This document shows, piece by piece, positions 36,249 through 45,763 of a stretch of DNA of 64,000 bases (within the stretch, counting starts at the first letter, position 1; each line of letters opens with the position of its first letter). The DNA lies in assembly GCA_007745835.1 (NCBI GenBank), contig CP036424.1, positions 1,077,001 to 1,141,000 on the forward strand. Direction: 5' to 3'. Both the position numbers and the translations under genes were made by a program. The notes beneath the pieces are model-generated. The model had not been told where the DNA came from, did not search any database, and worked only from the letters and a program-made list of their open reading frames with translations. The stretch is from Planctomycetes bacterium MalM25. GTDB taxonomy: Bacteria; Planctomycetota; Planctomycetia; Pirellulales; Lacipirellulaceae.

Positions 36249-37346
36249 AGTGCAACTGTCCAGTACGCGCCTACGCCCAATCCGATGCCGCAGGACGAAA
36301 TCAGTGCCCACGCTGTACAAGTAGCCGGCGTTTTGAAATCTACCGACGCCAACGCTACGGGTGTCGCAACCGGGATCGACCTATACTCAATTGGCGGCAG
36401 CAATGCCACCGCTATGCGGGAAAAGGCGTTTGTGCTCGCCGCTCAGGAACTGATTTATCAACCCGAGTTCGTGCGGGCCATCAACATGAGTTTTGCTCTT
36501 GGTTTGGGCGGTGGCAACACCCTTGACGGCAACTCTCTGCTCACGCAGTTTGTTGATTGGTCTGCACGAGAGCACGACCTCCTCTATGTAGCTGCGGGAA
36601 ACCAACTGACCACCGGTGGGCAGCCGGACGGGCTATCAATTCCCACAGACAACTACAACGGCATCACCGTCAGCAGATCAATCCAACGAAACGGCATCTA
36701 TTCCGAGGCTTCCGCAGGCAACGATTTTGGTGCTGGCGTTGATGCCGTTGGCACACGGACTTCGGTAGATATTCTCGCACCGGGGGATAGTGTCTTGATG
36801 CCTACACTGAACCCAACCCAACAGCCACAAGGGACCATCAGCACCGTTGCCTCTAATGGCACCAGCTTCGCAGCGCCGCACGCAACAGGGGCCGTCGCCC
36901 TACTCCAAGAGTACGCTGTAGATCGGATCAATACGCCCAATCTGCCGAATTGGGACACTGACGCTCGGCGTCACGAGGTCATGAAGGCGGTGATAATGAA
37001 CTCGGCGGATAAAATACTTGATACCGGCGACGGACTACGACTCGGAATGGGTCGGAATGTCTACAAGAAGAGTGGCACCAATCAGACCTTCCTTAACTCT
37101 AACGCCTTTACCAACCCGGCACAGCCACTGGACGAGGAAATCGGCGTTGGCCATCTTGACGTAGCAAGGGCATTACGTCAGTTCGAGGGTGGGGAAACGG
37201 AAACAGTCAAACCGCCAGGCCCATTCGGTCCGTTCCCGCCGACCATTGTGCCGCAAGTCGGGTGGGACTATGCCAACACAAGCGAGACAGGGGCGTCGTG
37301 GAACGTCTACGAGTTTACCGACCCGCTCCAAAGGACTCATTCGTGG

Positions 37347-38390
37347 GGCCTTGCTTCCTAACCCCAGATGTTGAGAGGCATACCGATTGCGACGAAGGCG
37401 TTGAGTATCTTGCAGCGTAGGGCGAGTTCGGTGGCTTGGTTGCGGGGTTCTCGGTTCTTCAGCCGGTCGCCGAAGGCACCCTTCAGCCGGCTCATGGCCG
37501 TCTCGGCGAGGCTGCGTCGGTGATAGCCGATCGCCTCCTTCCAGCTCTTCTTGCCGTCGCGGCGGATCTGCCTGAGGCACTCGTCGCGTTCGATCGGGTC
37601 GGCCGACGAGTTGCCGTGCTGACGGATCACCGCGTTCTTCCGCGGCGGGATGATCTGGTGGATACGCTCTTCTTCGAGGTGCTCGCGGACGGCCCACGTG
37701 TCGTACGCCCCGTCGCCGTAGAACGTCTGGACCTCTTGCTCGACTTGTTCCAGCAGCGGCTTCACCGGCGTGGCGTCATGCATGCTCGACTCGGTCAGCA
37801 GCTGAGCGACGATTGCGTGGCTCGCCGGATCGACCGCCAGGTGGACCTTGCGGAACGTGCGACGCTTATCGACCCCGTGCTTCTTGCGATGCCACTCGCC
37901 GTCTCCGAAGACCTTCAGGCCCGTGCTATCGACCACCACGTCGATCGGCCCCTTCGCTGGGTCGATGTCGATCGAGACCTTCAGCTTCGCGGCACGCTTC
38001 ACGAGGCTCGTATGGTGCGGGATCGCGACGCCCGCGTCGAGGAGCTTAGCCAACGCTCGTCCGAAGCCCTCGGTCTGCCGGTAAGGCAGGCGGAACAGCT
38101 CGCGGATCGTCAGCAGGGTCTCGATCGCCACGTCGCTGTAGGTGAACGGGCGGCCGTTCTTCTTCGCCTCGTTCTCGTGCTCCCAAGCGTCCACGACTTC
38201 TTCAGAGAAGTAGAACGTGAAGTCGCCCCGGTTCACGAGTGCCTCGTTGTACCGCTTCCAGTTCTTGACCTCGTAACGCTTCTTACGCGGCTCCGCTGCG
38301 CCTGCTGGCATCGTTCGCTCCGTCAGATGAGAGATGGGACTCCGTCCACGGCGATCTACGCGGCGTTTCAAGGGGTTGTTCAGCAAGGCC
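37347..38390 (-). mobile_element. IS5-family insertion sequence, copy 2 (1044 bp, inverted)
   Basis: Same length, ends and transposase protein as copy 1, in opposite orientation. Flanked by ATTCGTGG on both sides (37339-37346 and 38391-38398; 8 bp as read). The different flanking duplications show that the two copies inserted independently and not as one composite transposon. Confidence 0.95.
37358..38311 (-). CDS. IS5-family transposase (copy 2)
   Basis: A 317-residue DDE transposase whose residue sequence matches copy 1 throughout, with the same catalytic motifs (VVDSTGLK, GDGAYD and YHRRSLAETAM). Identity of the two copies indicates recent movement. Start ATG 38311, by the same position as in copy 1. 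Confidence 0.93.
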   Translation of the reverse strand: MPAGAAEPRKKRYEVKNWKRYNEALVNRGDFTFYFSEEVVDAWEHENEAKKNGRPFTYSDVAIETLLTIRELFRLPYRQTEGFGRALAKLLDAGVAIPHHTSLVKRAAKLKVSIDIDPAKGPIDVVVDSTGLKVFGDGEWHRKKHGVDKRRTFRKVHLAVDPASHAIVAQLLTESSMHDATPVKPLLEQVEQEVQTFYGDGAYDTWAVREHLEEERIHQIIPPRKNAVIRQHGNSSADPIERDECLRQIRRDGKKSWKEAIGYHRRSLAETAMSRLKGAFGDRLKNREPRNQATELALRCKILNAFVAIGMPLNIWG

Positions 38391-39199
38391 ATTCGTGGCC
38401 ATAACCGTTGCTTGGGATCGCCAACTCGACTTGGTGGACACCCCGGGGGGACGGCCCGAACTATGGGATGACGGTGAGACGTTCGACGAAGTTGGGCTTT
38501 TCGACGAGGGGTTCAACGACCTCGACATACGATTACATAGCCCGGGAGCAGACATCGCCGATGTGCCTATCGCGTCGTCGAGTTCAACGGACTCGAACCT
38601 GGAACACCTTTTCTTCCAGATACCGGCAGCGGGACGCTATGAGTTCTGGGTTGAAGAACTGTTTGACGATTTGGGCACTGGCGGAACGGACTATGCGGTT
38701 GCTTGGTGGGCCTATGACGGTCCAGGACTTGTGATGGGCGACTTCAGCGGCGACGGCCTAGTCAATACCACCGACATCGACCTGCTCGCCGCGAATGTCG
38801 GCCCGGTGAACGGCTCGAACGATCAGTTCGATCTCAACGACGACGGCGTCATCGATTTCCGTTCCTCATTGGCCTCCCCGGGGGACTACGACTCCGACGT
38901 CCTCATCCAGGACCTGCTCAACTCGAACTACGGCGACGCCGACCTCAACGGCGCCGTGGGCGACAGCGACCTGACCGCGTTCAGCCAGAACTGGGGCATG
39001 TCGGCCGGTTGGGCGGAGGCCGATTGGGACGGCACCGGCGTCGTCGGCGACGGCGACCTCACCATGCTGCTCACCAACTGGGGCTGGACCGCCGCGGTCT
39101 CGGTCCCCGAGCCCAACAGCGCGTGGCTGGCCCTCTCCCTGGCCGGCTTCACCCTCGTCCGGCGGCGTTCTTATTCGGCGACTTTCTTATCCGCGGCAT

Positions 39200-39250
39200 A
39201 GTCAAGCTTGTCAGCGACGTAGCCAAGCTTGTCAGCGACGGAGTCAAGCG
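39200..39250 (+). repeat. Tandem repeat, about 21-nt unit
   Basis: Units AGTCAAGCTTGTCAGCGACGT and AGCCAAGCTTGTCAGCGACGG, then a partial third AGTCAAGCG. They start at the stop codon region of the broken subtilase gene. Confidence 0.75.
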
Positions 39251-39345
39251 CGTTCTTTGGCCATTTGCGCTAACCCGAATTGTTTAGCAGGGGCAGCGCT
39301 CAATCGCGGGGTTCAGCCCCGAAACGGGGGGTTCGCTACCAACAA

Positions 39346-40710
39346 TTAGCCGAGCAGGCTCGGCAGTGTCCCGGAGCTGTCGGCGAAGCGGTCGCGCTCG
39401 ATGCCGGCGAGCGCCGTGTGCGCGAGCCATAGGTTCGCTAGTGGCGTGCCCGGGGCGCAGTGCAGGTGCGAGCCGGTCCGTAGGCTGCCCTGGGCCGAGC
39501 CGGCGATGACGATCGGCAGGTTATCGTACTGGTGCGACGATCCGTCCCCCAGGCCCGATCCGTACGTGAAGAGGGTGTTATCCAGCAGCGTCGTGCCGTC
39601 GGCCTCCTCGATGTCGCGCATCCGGCGGACGAGGTACGCGAACTGCTCCATGTGGAAGCGGTCGACCTTCAGCAGGTCGTCGACGTACTCGCCCGGGTTG
39701 TGCGACATCTTGTGGTGGCTGCGGGGCGAGTCGAAGAGCGACTCGTAGGTGAACGGCGTGTCCCACCGCTCGGGGCCGACCATGAGCGTGGCGACGTTCG
39801 TCATGCCGGTCTGCAGCGCGACGATCATCAGGTCTCCCATCAGCCGCAGGTACTCGCCCCGCGGCAGGTGGGCGGCGGTCGGTTCGGTCATGGGGATCTC
39901 GTCGAGGTCGACCCGCATCGCCTCGAGGCGGTTCATCTGGGTCTCGATCGATCGGACCGATTCGAAGTACTCGTCGAACTTGTGCCGGTCCTCGCGGCCG
40001 AGCCCCCGCTTCATTGCCCGCGCGTCGGCGAGGACGAGGTCGGTCACGCTGCGGAGGCTCTCGACGTTGTTCGACCCGAAGAGCCGCTGGTAGACCTTGC
40101 GCGGGTCGCGGAGCGAGGGCGCCACATGTCCCGTGCCGTACCACGAGATGTTGTCGAAGTAGATCGACTCCTTGTTGTCCTTGTGGCTGTTGCAGCTCAG
40201 CTCGAGGGAGCGGAACGGGGTTTCGCCGCCGATCTGGTCCGCGAGGATCTGGTCGAGGGTGCGGTCGAGCGGCCACGCGGACGATCGGATCTCGTACGGC
40301 GCGGCGCTGCTCATGAAGCACGACGCGCACTGGGCGTGGACGTCGGTGCCAGACTGGAAGACGCGGTCGAGCCCGGTGATCAGCGTGACGTGCTCCGCGT
40401 GCTCTTTGAGCGGTTCGAGCGTGGGGGTCCACGCGATCGGCTGGCGCCCGACCGGGTGCTCGACGCCGTAGACCTTCTTGCGCGCCTCGGTGAAGACGAC
40501 CAACTCCCCGTCCGCCTCGCCCGGGAAGAAGCCGTTGCGCACGACGCCGATTGGCACGTAGAAGTAAGCGAACCGGAGGGGCGGACCGGCGACCGAGCGC
40601 GGTGAGCCGGCGCCGAGCGTCAGCGACTCGAGCCACGGTAGTGACAGCACCGCCCCGCCCGCCCCGCGCAGGAACCGCCGCCGTGTATAAGAGATGCCCG
40701 TGCGTGACAT
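39346..40710 (-). CDS. DUF1552 family protein, exported by Tat
   Basis: A 454-residue protein with a twin-arginine signal (YTRRRFLRGAGGAVLSLPWL). The family motifs FFPGEADGELVVF, HVTLITGLDR, SIYFDNISWYG and TYGSGLGDGSSHQYDNLPIV match DUF1552. The function is unknown; these proteins are abundant in planctomycetes and are always found beside DUF1592 cytochrome-like proteins, as here (1 nt apart). The stop of the upstream gene and this start are nearly adjacent, so they are one operon. A periplasmic role in degradation of complex substrates has been suggested but is not shown. Confidence 0.88.
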   Translation of the reverse strand: MSRTGISYTRRRFLRGAGGAVLSLPWLESLTLGAGSPRSVAGPPLRFAYFYVPIGVVRNGFFPGEADGELVVFTEARKKVYGVEHPVGRQPIAWTPTLEPLKEHAEHVTLITGLDRVFQSGTDVHAQCASCFMSSAAPYEIRSSAWPLDRTLDQILADQIGGETPFRSLELSCNSHKDNKESIYFDNISWYGTGHVAPSLRDPRKVYQRLFGSNNVESLRSVTDLVLADARAMKRGLGREDRHKFDEYFESVRSIETQMNRLEAMRVDLDEIPMTEPTAAHLPRGEYLRLMGDLMIVALQTGMTNVATLMVGPERWDTPFTYESLFDSPRSHHKMSHNPGEYVDDLLKVDRFHMEQFAYLVRRMRDIEEADGTTLLDNTLFTYGSGLGDGSSHQYDNLPIVIAGSAQGSLRTGSHLHCAPGTPLANLWLAHTALAGIERDRFADSSGTLPSLLG

Positions 40711-40711
40711 G

Positions 40712-42835
40712 CTACTCCTTAAGATTGGAGATCGGTGTGAGATTGGCGACCGGTTCGGACGGCTCCGCCGGCTGGTGCTTCATGCGGAACGGTTCGCTGA
40801 GCACGACCTGCCGGAGGTACTCGGGCAAACGGTGCTCCCTCTGCCCGGCTTGGGAGACGATCCGCTCGATCGCCGACTGGTCGGCGGGGCCGACCTCGCG
40901 CCCCAGGGCGAACGAGAGCAGGTGCTTGGCGAAGCCGGTCGCGAAGCGGTCGTGCTCCTTGAGGATCGCCTCTTTGAATTCGACGATGCCGTCGAATTCG
41001 TGGCGATCGAAGAGGACGCCCGAGCTGTCGACCGGCGCGCCGTTTCGGTACGCCTCGCGCCATTCGCCCGCCGGGCCGTAGTTCTCGAGGGCGAAGCCAA
41101 GCGGGTCGATCTTCTGGTGGCAGCTCGCGCAGTCGGCGCGGGTCTGGTGCTGCAGGATCTTCTCGCGGAGGCTCAGCGCCTGTTCGGGCTGCGCCGCCTC
41201 GGCGTGCTCGTCCTCTTCGGGGAGCGGAGGGACGTCGGCCGGCGGGGGCGGGGGGGGCGTGTTGAAGATCACCGTCGCGACCCACGCACCGCGCGTGATC
41301 GGCTTCGTCCGGTCGGGCGCCGAGGTCATCGTCATCACCGCGGCGGTGGTCAGCACGCCCCCTTGCCGCGGGTCCTCAACCGTGAGGCGATTGAAGGGGA
41401 TCCGCGATTCGTGCCGGTGAGCGCCCTTGAGGTCATCCGGCGATTGGCCGCGGTACCAGCGATCGAGCACGTCCGATCGGTAGGTGAAGTCGGAGTCGAT
41501 CAGCTGGGTGATCGGTCGGTCTTCGAGCAGGACCGCCTCGAACAGCAGCAGCGGCTCGAGCGCCATGTGCATGCTCAGGCGGAACTCGGTCCCGCTGCCG
41601 CCGAAGTAGAACTGCCGGTAACGCTCGATGTCGGGCACCGCGGCGATCGTCTGCTCGAGCTGCAACCACTGGGTCGGGAAGCTGTCGCAGAAGCGTTTAA
41701 CCTTGGGGTGCCGGAGCATCCGATCGAACTGCGCCGAGAGGACCTCGGGCTGGCTGAGCGTCCCCTTGTCCGCGAGGGCGAGCAGCTCCTCGTCGGGCAG
41801 GCTCCCCCACAGGAAGAACGACAGACGCGTGGCGAGTTCGTGAGCGTCCATCTCCTCGGGCGCGGGGCCGGTCGTCGCGCCGTCGTAGAGGTAAAGGAAC
41901 CGGGGCGAGCAGAGCACCGCCGCGGTCACGTCCTTCATGCTGTCGGTGAACGGTTTCCCGGCCGCGAGTTGGCTGCGGGCGTAGCCCACGTAGCGCGCGA
42001 GCGTCGGCTCGTCGACGGGCCGGCGGAAGGCGCGGTCGAGGAAGGGACGCAAGCGTTCCTCAATCACCGTGTCGGCGTGTTCCTGGGGCTCTGCATAGAG
42101 CGTGTCCCAGACGCCGACGTTCTTCCGGTTAAAGTCTTTGCTCTCAACGATCGAACGGCCGAGCGCGACGAACGACTCCATCAGCAACGGCGAGAGCGTG
42201 AGGTGGTCGCCCCGGTTGTCGAAGCCGTGCTCGGCGCGCAGATCCTGAGGGAAAGGGGCGACACCGCTGAGGCGTGGCTCGATCATCTGCGATTTGCCCA
42301 GGGGACGGTTGCCCACGCCCACTTTCTCCGGCAGCCTCCCGCTCGCGGGATCGAAATAGCCATGGTCGCGCGCGATCCGCTCGGGGAGCGAGTAAACGAC
42401 GACCTTGAGGTCGAGCAGGTCACGCACCGCGTTATCGTACTGAAATCGGTTCATCCGACGCAGCGGCGTACGGGGGTGTTCGGCCTCTTGCAGGCTGGCG
42501 TCCAGCAGCCGGCGTAGGCCTTCGAGCAACGCCGCTCGCTCCTCGGCGGAGGGCTGCGGCTCGTCGTCGGGCGGCATGTACGCCAGATCGATCGCGTCGA
42601 TCACTGACTGCAGCGTGTCCGGAGAGTGCGCGAGTTCGGCTTGGGCTTCGGCGTCCGCCAGTTCGAAACCGCTCTCGGCGTCCTCGCCGGTGTGGCACGC
42701 GGCGCAGTGCGTTTGCAGGAGGGCGGAGAGGCCCGCCGGAAAGGAAGCGTCCGACGCCAACCCCCGAGCGGGCACGCCCGCCACGAGGCACAGCAAGCCA
42801 ATTCGCCAGCGGTTCAGAACGCGGTTCGTTGGCAT
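40712..42835 (-). CDS. DUF1592 family protein with cytochrome c-type heme site (PSD/DUF1587-1592-1588-1585)
   Basis: A 707-residue exported protein with a signal peptide (LNRWRIGLLCLVAGVPARGL). A single c-type heme motif CAACH is at about 46-50 in the N-terminal planctomycetal cytochrome domain. The linked family domains then follow in order: DUF1587 (MNRFQYDNAVRDLLDL), DUF1592 (FRRPVDEPTLARYVGY), DUF1588 (GVLTTAAVMTMTSAPDRTKP and CASCHQKIDPLGFALENYG) and DUF1585 at the C-terminus. A second CxxCH (CASCH) in the C-terminal part could bind heme too. Operon with the DUF1552 gene. Typical planctomycetal membrane-exterior protein; substrate unknown. Confidence 0.88.
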   Translation of the reverse strand: MPTNRVLNRWRIGLLCLVAGVPARGLASDASFPAGLSALLQTHCAACHTGEDAESGFELADAEAQAELAHSPDTLQSVIDAIDLAYMPPDDEPQPSAEERAALLEGLRRLLDASLQEAEHPRTPLRRMNRFQYDNAVRDLLDLKVVVYSLPERIARDHGYFDPASGRLPEKVGVGNRPLGKSQMIEPRLSGVAPFPQDLRAEHGFDNRGDHLTLSPLLMESFVALGRSIVESKDFNRKNVGVWDTLYAEPQEHADTVIEERLRPFLDRAFRRPVDEPTLARYVGYARSQLAAGKPFTDSMKDVTAAVLCSPRFLYLYDGATTGPAPEEMDAHELATRLSFFLWGSLPDEELLALADKGTLSQPEVLSAQFDRMLRHPKVKRFCDSFPTQWLQLEQTIAAVPDIERYRQFYFGGSGTEFRLSMHMALEPLLLFEAVLLEDRPITQLIDSDFTYRSDVLDRWYRGQSPDDLKGAHRHESRIPFNRLTVEDPRQGGVLTTAAVMTMTSAPDRTKPITRGAWVATVIFNTPPPPPPADVPPLPEEDEHAEAAQPEQALSLREKILQHQTRADCASCHQKIDPLGFALENYGPAGEWREAYRNGAPVDSSGVLFDRHEFDGIVEFKEAILKEHDRFATGFAKHLLSFALGREVGPADQSAIERIVSQAGQREHRLPEYLRQVVLSEPFRMKHQPAEPSEPVANLTPISNLKE

Positions 42836-42965
42836 TTCGAGGGGATCCGCACGGAGGAGAGGCGGCCAGCGGTGTCGAAGAGCAGAGCGAGCCGAGCCGT
42901 GCTCCGGGCCGCTCTACTATAGACGCTGGGCCCTCGTTTTCATCTCGGCAAAGCCCGAGGTCCCC

Positions 42966-43484
42966 TCACGCCGCCCGCGCGACCGGCGGTTCGCTGGAGC
43001 GGCGTTGCGGAGCCTCGAGCGTAAACCGGTGCGAGAACGTCGTGCCGCTCGCCGTGATGAAGTGGGCGTGGAACTCGGGGTCCGCCGGCATGGCGGTCCC
43101 CTCGGGCAGGTCGAAGAAGAACGCCGGGCTGAGGGCGATCGTCGTCTCCGGCCCGAAGTTCCAGGGGGGCTTGTCGTCGCCCGAGTAGCCCCAGTCCCCC
43201 TCGACGACGCCCCGCTCGGTCATCAGGAAGCAATCGAACAGGATGATCGAGTTCTGCCGGGTGCTGTGGTTCACCGCGAGGACGCCGCCGCTCTCGATCT
43301 GCTGCAGGCAGTGCCGTTTCCAGCCCGCCTTCGTCGGGTGTCGCCGGGAGCTGAGGCGGAAGCTGCTGAGCTGGTGGAACTGCAGGTTGGGCCGCTCCTT
43401 GCGGGCCTTCACGAGCCAGAAGTAGGCCGTGAACACGAACGAGAGGGCGCTGAAGATCAGCTTCGGGTCGAGCACGCTGTCCAT
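42966..43484 (-). CDS. Small membrane-anchored protein, unknown
   Basis: A 172-residue protein with one N-terminal hydrophobic segment (LIFSALSFVFTAYFWLVKA). The rest is soluble, beta-rich and Phe-rich at the C-terminus (FHAHFITASGTTFSHRFTLE). No family is recognised. ATG 43484 is chosen; the open frame runs further upstream but is Pro/Gly-rich there and overlaps the lepA leader. It lies divergent to lepA. Confidence 0.5.
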   Translation of the reverse strand: MDSVLDPKLIFSALSFVFTAYFWLVKARKERPNLQFHQLSSFRLSSRRHPTKAGWKRHCLQQIESGGVLAVNHSTRQNSIILFDCFLMTERGVVEGDWGYSGDDKPPWNFGPETTIALSPAFFFDLPEGTAMPADPEFHAHFITASGTTFSHRFTLEAPQRRSSEPPVARAA

Positions 43485-43686
43485 AATCGCGTGGCCTCGC
43501 GAGGGGGCGTCTAAAGGGCCGGGGACGGTAGCAGGGGGGAAATTCGGTCGCAAGGCGGCGTCCGGCGCTCTTCCTCCCGGCGTGTCGGCGGGGTCAAATG
43601 GGGGATTCGGCCCCTTTCTCCCCGGTTGGGGGGGAACCCAGGCCCCGGCTCCCGCCCCATTCTCCCACCGCGACCCGCTCCGCCCG

Positions 43687-45570
43687 ATGGCCGACGCCCC
43701 CGCCAGCAAAGCTCCGACGCCCGCTCACAAGCCGAAGAAGCGCAAGAAGGGCGAACCGATCGACCCGGCGTTCATTCGCAACTTCTCGATCGTCGCGCAC
43801 ATCGACCACGGCAAGAGCACCCTGGCCGACCGCCTGATGGAGGTGACCGGCGCGGTCTCCGAGCGCGACATGAAGGCGCAGCTCCTGGACGACATGGACC
43901 TGGAGCGTGAGCGGGGCATCACGATCAAGGCGAACGCGGTCTCGATGAAGACCGTCCACGAAGGGCAGGAGTACGAGCTCAACCTGATCGACACGCCGGG
44001 CCACGTCGACTTCCAGTACGAGGTCTCGCGCTCGCTCACGTGCTGCGAGGGCGCACTGCTGCTGGTTGACGCGTTCCAGGGCGTCGAGGCGCAGACGGTC
44101 GCCAACGCGTACAACGCGATCGAGCACGACCTGGAGATCGTGCCGGTGCTCAACAAGATCGACCTCGTCCACGCCCGGCCCGACGAGGTGAAGGAAGAGA
44201 TCGAGACCACGCTCGGCCTCGAAGCGGACGACGCGATCGGTTGCAGCGCGAAGACCGGCCTCAACTGCCAGGCGGTGATCGACGCGGTCATCGACCGCAT
44301 CCCGCCCCCCCAGGGAGACAACACCGCGCCGCTGCAGGCGATGGTGTTCGACAGCGTCTACGACGAGTTCCGCGGCGCCATCATTTACGTCCGCGTGATG
44401 AACGGCCTGGTCCGCAAGGGCGACCGCATCAAGTTCCTGCAGTCGGGCACCGAGCACGACGTCATCGAGCTCGGCCAGCGTGCCCCGAAGCGGACCGCGA
44501 GCGAGTTCCTCTCGGCGGGGCAGGTCGGCTACCTGATCTGCAACATCAAGTCGCTCGGCGCCGTCCACATCGGCGACACGATCACCTCCGCCCGCGGCGA
44601 GCAGTCCGAGGCCCTGCCGGGCTACGCCGAGCCGAAGCGGATGGTCTTCTGCGGGCTCTACCCGTCGGACGGCCAGGACTTCGAGACCCTCCGCGAGGCG
44701 CTCGCGAAGCTGCAGGTGAACGACCCGAGCTTCGTCTTCGAGCCCGAATCGTCCGACGCGCTGGGGTTCGGCTTCCGCTGCGGCTTCCTGGGTCTCTTGC
44801 ACATGGAGATCGTGCAGCAGCGGCTCGAGCAGGAGGCCGACATCGACCTCGTGCAGACCGCGCCGAACGTCACTTACAAGATCAAGAAGAAGGACGGCGA
44901 GTGGCTCGAGGTCCACACGCCGACCCGCGTGCCCGACCTGGGCGAGATCGAGGAGTTCCACCAGCCGATCGTGCGGGTCAGCTTCGTCCTGCCGACCGAG
45001 TTCATCGGCGGCATCATGAAGATCTGCGCCGACCGCCGGGGCGTCTTCCTCAAGCAGGAGTACCTCTCGCCGACGCGGGCGATGCTCGTTTATGACCTGG
45101 CGCTCGCGGACGTCGTCTACGACATGCACGACCGCCTGAAGAGCGTCACGCGCGGCTACGGCACGATGGACTACGAGCTGAAGGGCTACGAGCGGGGCGA
45201 CCTGGTCCGGCTCGACATCCTGGTGAAGGGCGACCGCGTCGACGCCCTGTCGATCGTCTGCGACCGACGCGACACCGACCCGCGCGGCCGCGCGGTGATC
45301 AAGAAGCTCAAGGAAGAGATCCCCCGCCACATGTTCGAGGTGCCCCTGCAGGCGGCCATCGGCACGAAGGTCGTCGCCCGCGAGACGATCCGCGCGATGA
45401 GCAAGAACGTGACCGCGAAGTGCTACGGCGGCGACATCAGCCGGAAGAAGAAGCTGTGGGCGAAGCAGAAGGAGGGCAAGAAGCGGATGAAGTCGATCGG
45501 CCAGGTCGACATCCCGCAGAAGGCGTTCCTCGCCGTGCTCGAGACGGGCGAGGAAGAGGGGAAGAAGTAG
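43687..45570 (+). CDS. lepA: Elongation factor 4 (LepA), ribosome back-translocating GTPase
   Basis: A 627-residue GTPase with G1 AHIDHGKST, G2 GITIKA, G3 DTPGHVDF and G4 NKID all intact. Domains II, III and V follow, and the C-terminus is typical (KCYGGDISRKKKLWAKQKEG, then IGQVDIPQKAFLAVL). A basic N-terminal extension of about 27 residues (PAHKPKKRKKGEP) precedes the GTPase. LepA associates with the ribosome and affects translation initiation or elongation under stress. ATG 43687 is used because the upstream open frame has no protein character. Confidence 0.95.
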   Translation: MADAPASKAPTPAHKPKKRKKGEPIDPAFIRNFSIVAHIDHGKSTLADRLMEVTGAVSERDMKAQLLDDMDLERERGITIKANAVSMKTVHEGQEYELNLIDTPGHVDFQYEVSRSLTCCEGALLLVDAFQGVEAQTVANAYNAIEHDLEIVPVLNKIDLVHARPDEVKEEIETTLGLEADDAIGCSAKTGLNCQAVIDAVIDRIPPPQGDNTAPLQAMVFDSVYDEFRGAIIYVRVMNGLVRKGDRIKFLQSGTEHDVIELGQRAPKRTASEFLSAGQVGYLICNIKSLGAVHIGDTITSARGEQSEALPGYAEPKRMVFCGLYPSDGQDFETLREALAKLQVNDPSFVFEPESSDALGFGFRCGFLGLLHMEIVQQRLEQEADIDLVQTAPNVTYKIKKKDGEWLEVHTPTRVPDLGEIEEFHQPIVRVSFVLPTEFIGGIMKICADRRGVFLKQEYLSPTRAMLVYDLALADVVYDMHDRLKSVTRGYGTMDYELKGYERGDLVRLDILVKGDRVDALSIVCDRRDTDPRGRAVIKKLKEEIPRHMFEVPLQAAIGTKVVARETIRAMSKNVTAKCYGGDISRKKKLWAKQKEGKKRMKSIGQVDIPQKAFLAVLETGEEEGKK

Positions 45571-45611
45571 CCGTTACGATCAGCGAATCAAGTGAGGCGA
45601 CGTCCTGAACA

Positions 45612-45743
45612 TTCCCTCCCCCTGGTGGGGAGGGTTAGGGAGGGGGGAGCCCGGGGGACACGGTAGACCATTCGGGGGTTCGGGTGATTACCCTGGTACC
45701 CACTCACCCCCTCCCCTAGCCCCTCCCCACAAGGGGGAGGGGA
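45612..45743 (+). repeat. GC-rich palindromic repeat (copy B)
   Basis: Begins TTCCCTCCCCCTGGTGGGGA and ends with an inverted counterpart CCCTCCCCACAAGGGGGAGG. In the middle lies GGTTAGGGAGGGGGG and its inverted match CCCCCTCCCCTAGCCCC. It ends 21 nt before the DUF559 gene. Same family as 62434-62547 and 33684-33871. Confidence 0.75.
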
Positions 45744-45763
45744 ACACTTTCTGGCCACCCGTT

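Larger units (their letters stand above)
34920..39201 (+). pseudogene. Subtilase (S8) with dockerin repeats and PEP-CTERM, broken by two IS copies
   Basis: Three exported-protease fragments. 34920-35204: signal peptide and GAGIPIGQLE, where the S8 acidic motif has Glu. 36258-37346: His region AHAVQVAGV, Asn region LLYVAAGN and the catalytic Ser in NGTSFAAPHATGA. 38399-39201: a C-terminal beta domain, dockerin-like loops (GDFSGDGLVNTTDIDLLAAN and DADLNGAVGDSDLTAF) and a PEP-CTERM tail (VPEPNSAWLALSLAG, then RRR). Removing the first IS and one target copy restores the frame exactly. Removing the second leaves the frame off by one, so a further 1-nt indel lies upstream of it. The gene is therefore dead as read, though a shortened product from the first fragment is possible. 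Confidence 0.85.

Noticed and set aside
35205-38390. A composite transposon made of the two inverted IS copies
   Set aside because: Each IS has its own, different target duplication, and the DNA between is part of the interrupted protease gene, so the copies inserted independently.
43484-43709. Longer start for the small membrane protein at 43709
   Set aside because: The extra residues are Gly/Pro/Arg-rich and overlap the lepA 5' end; ATG 43484 places the membrane segment at the start, as usual.
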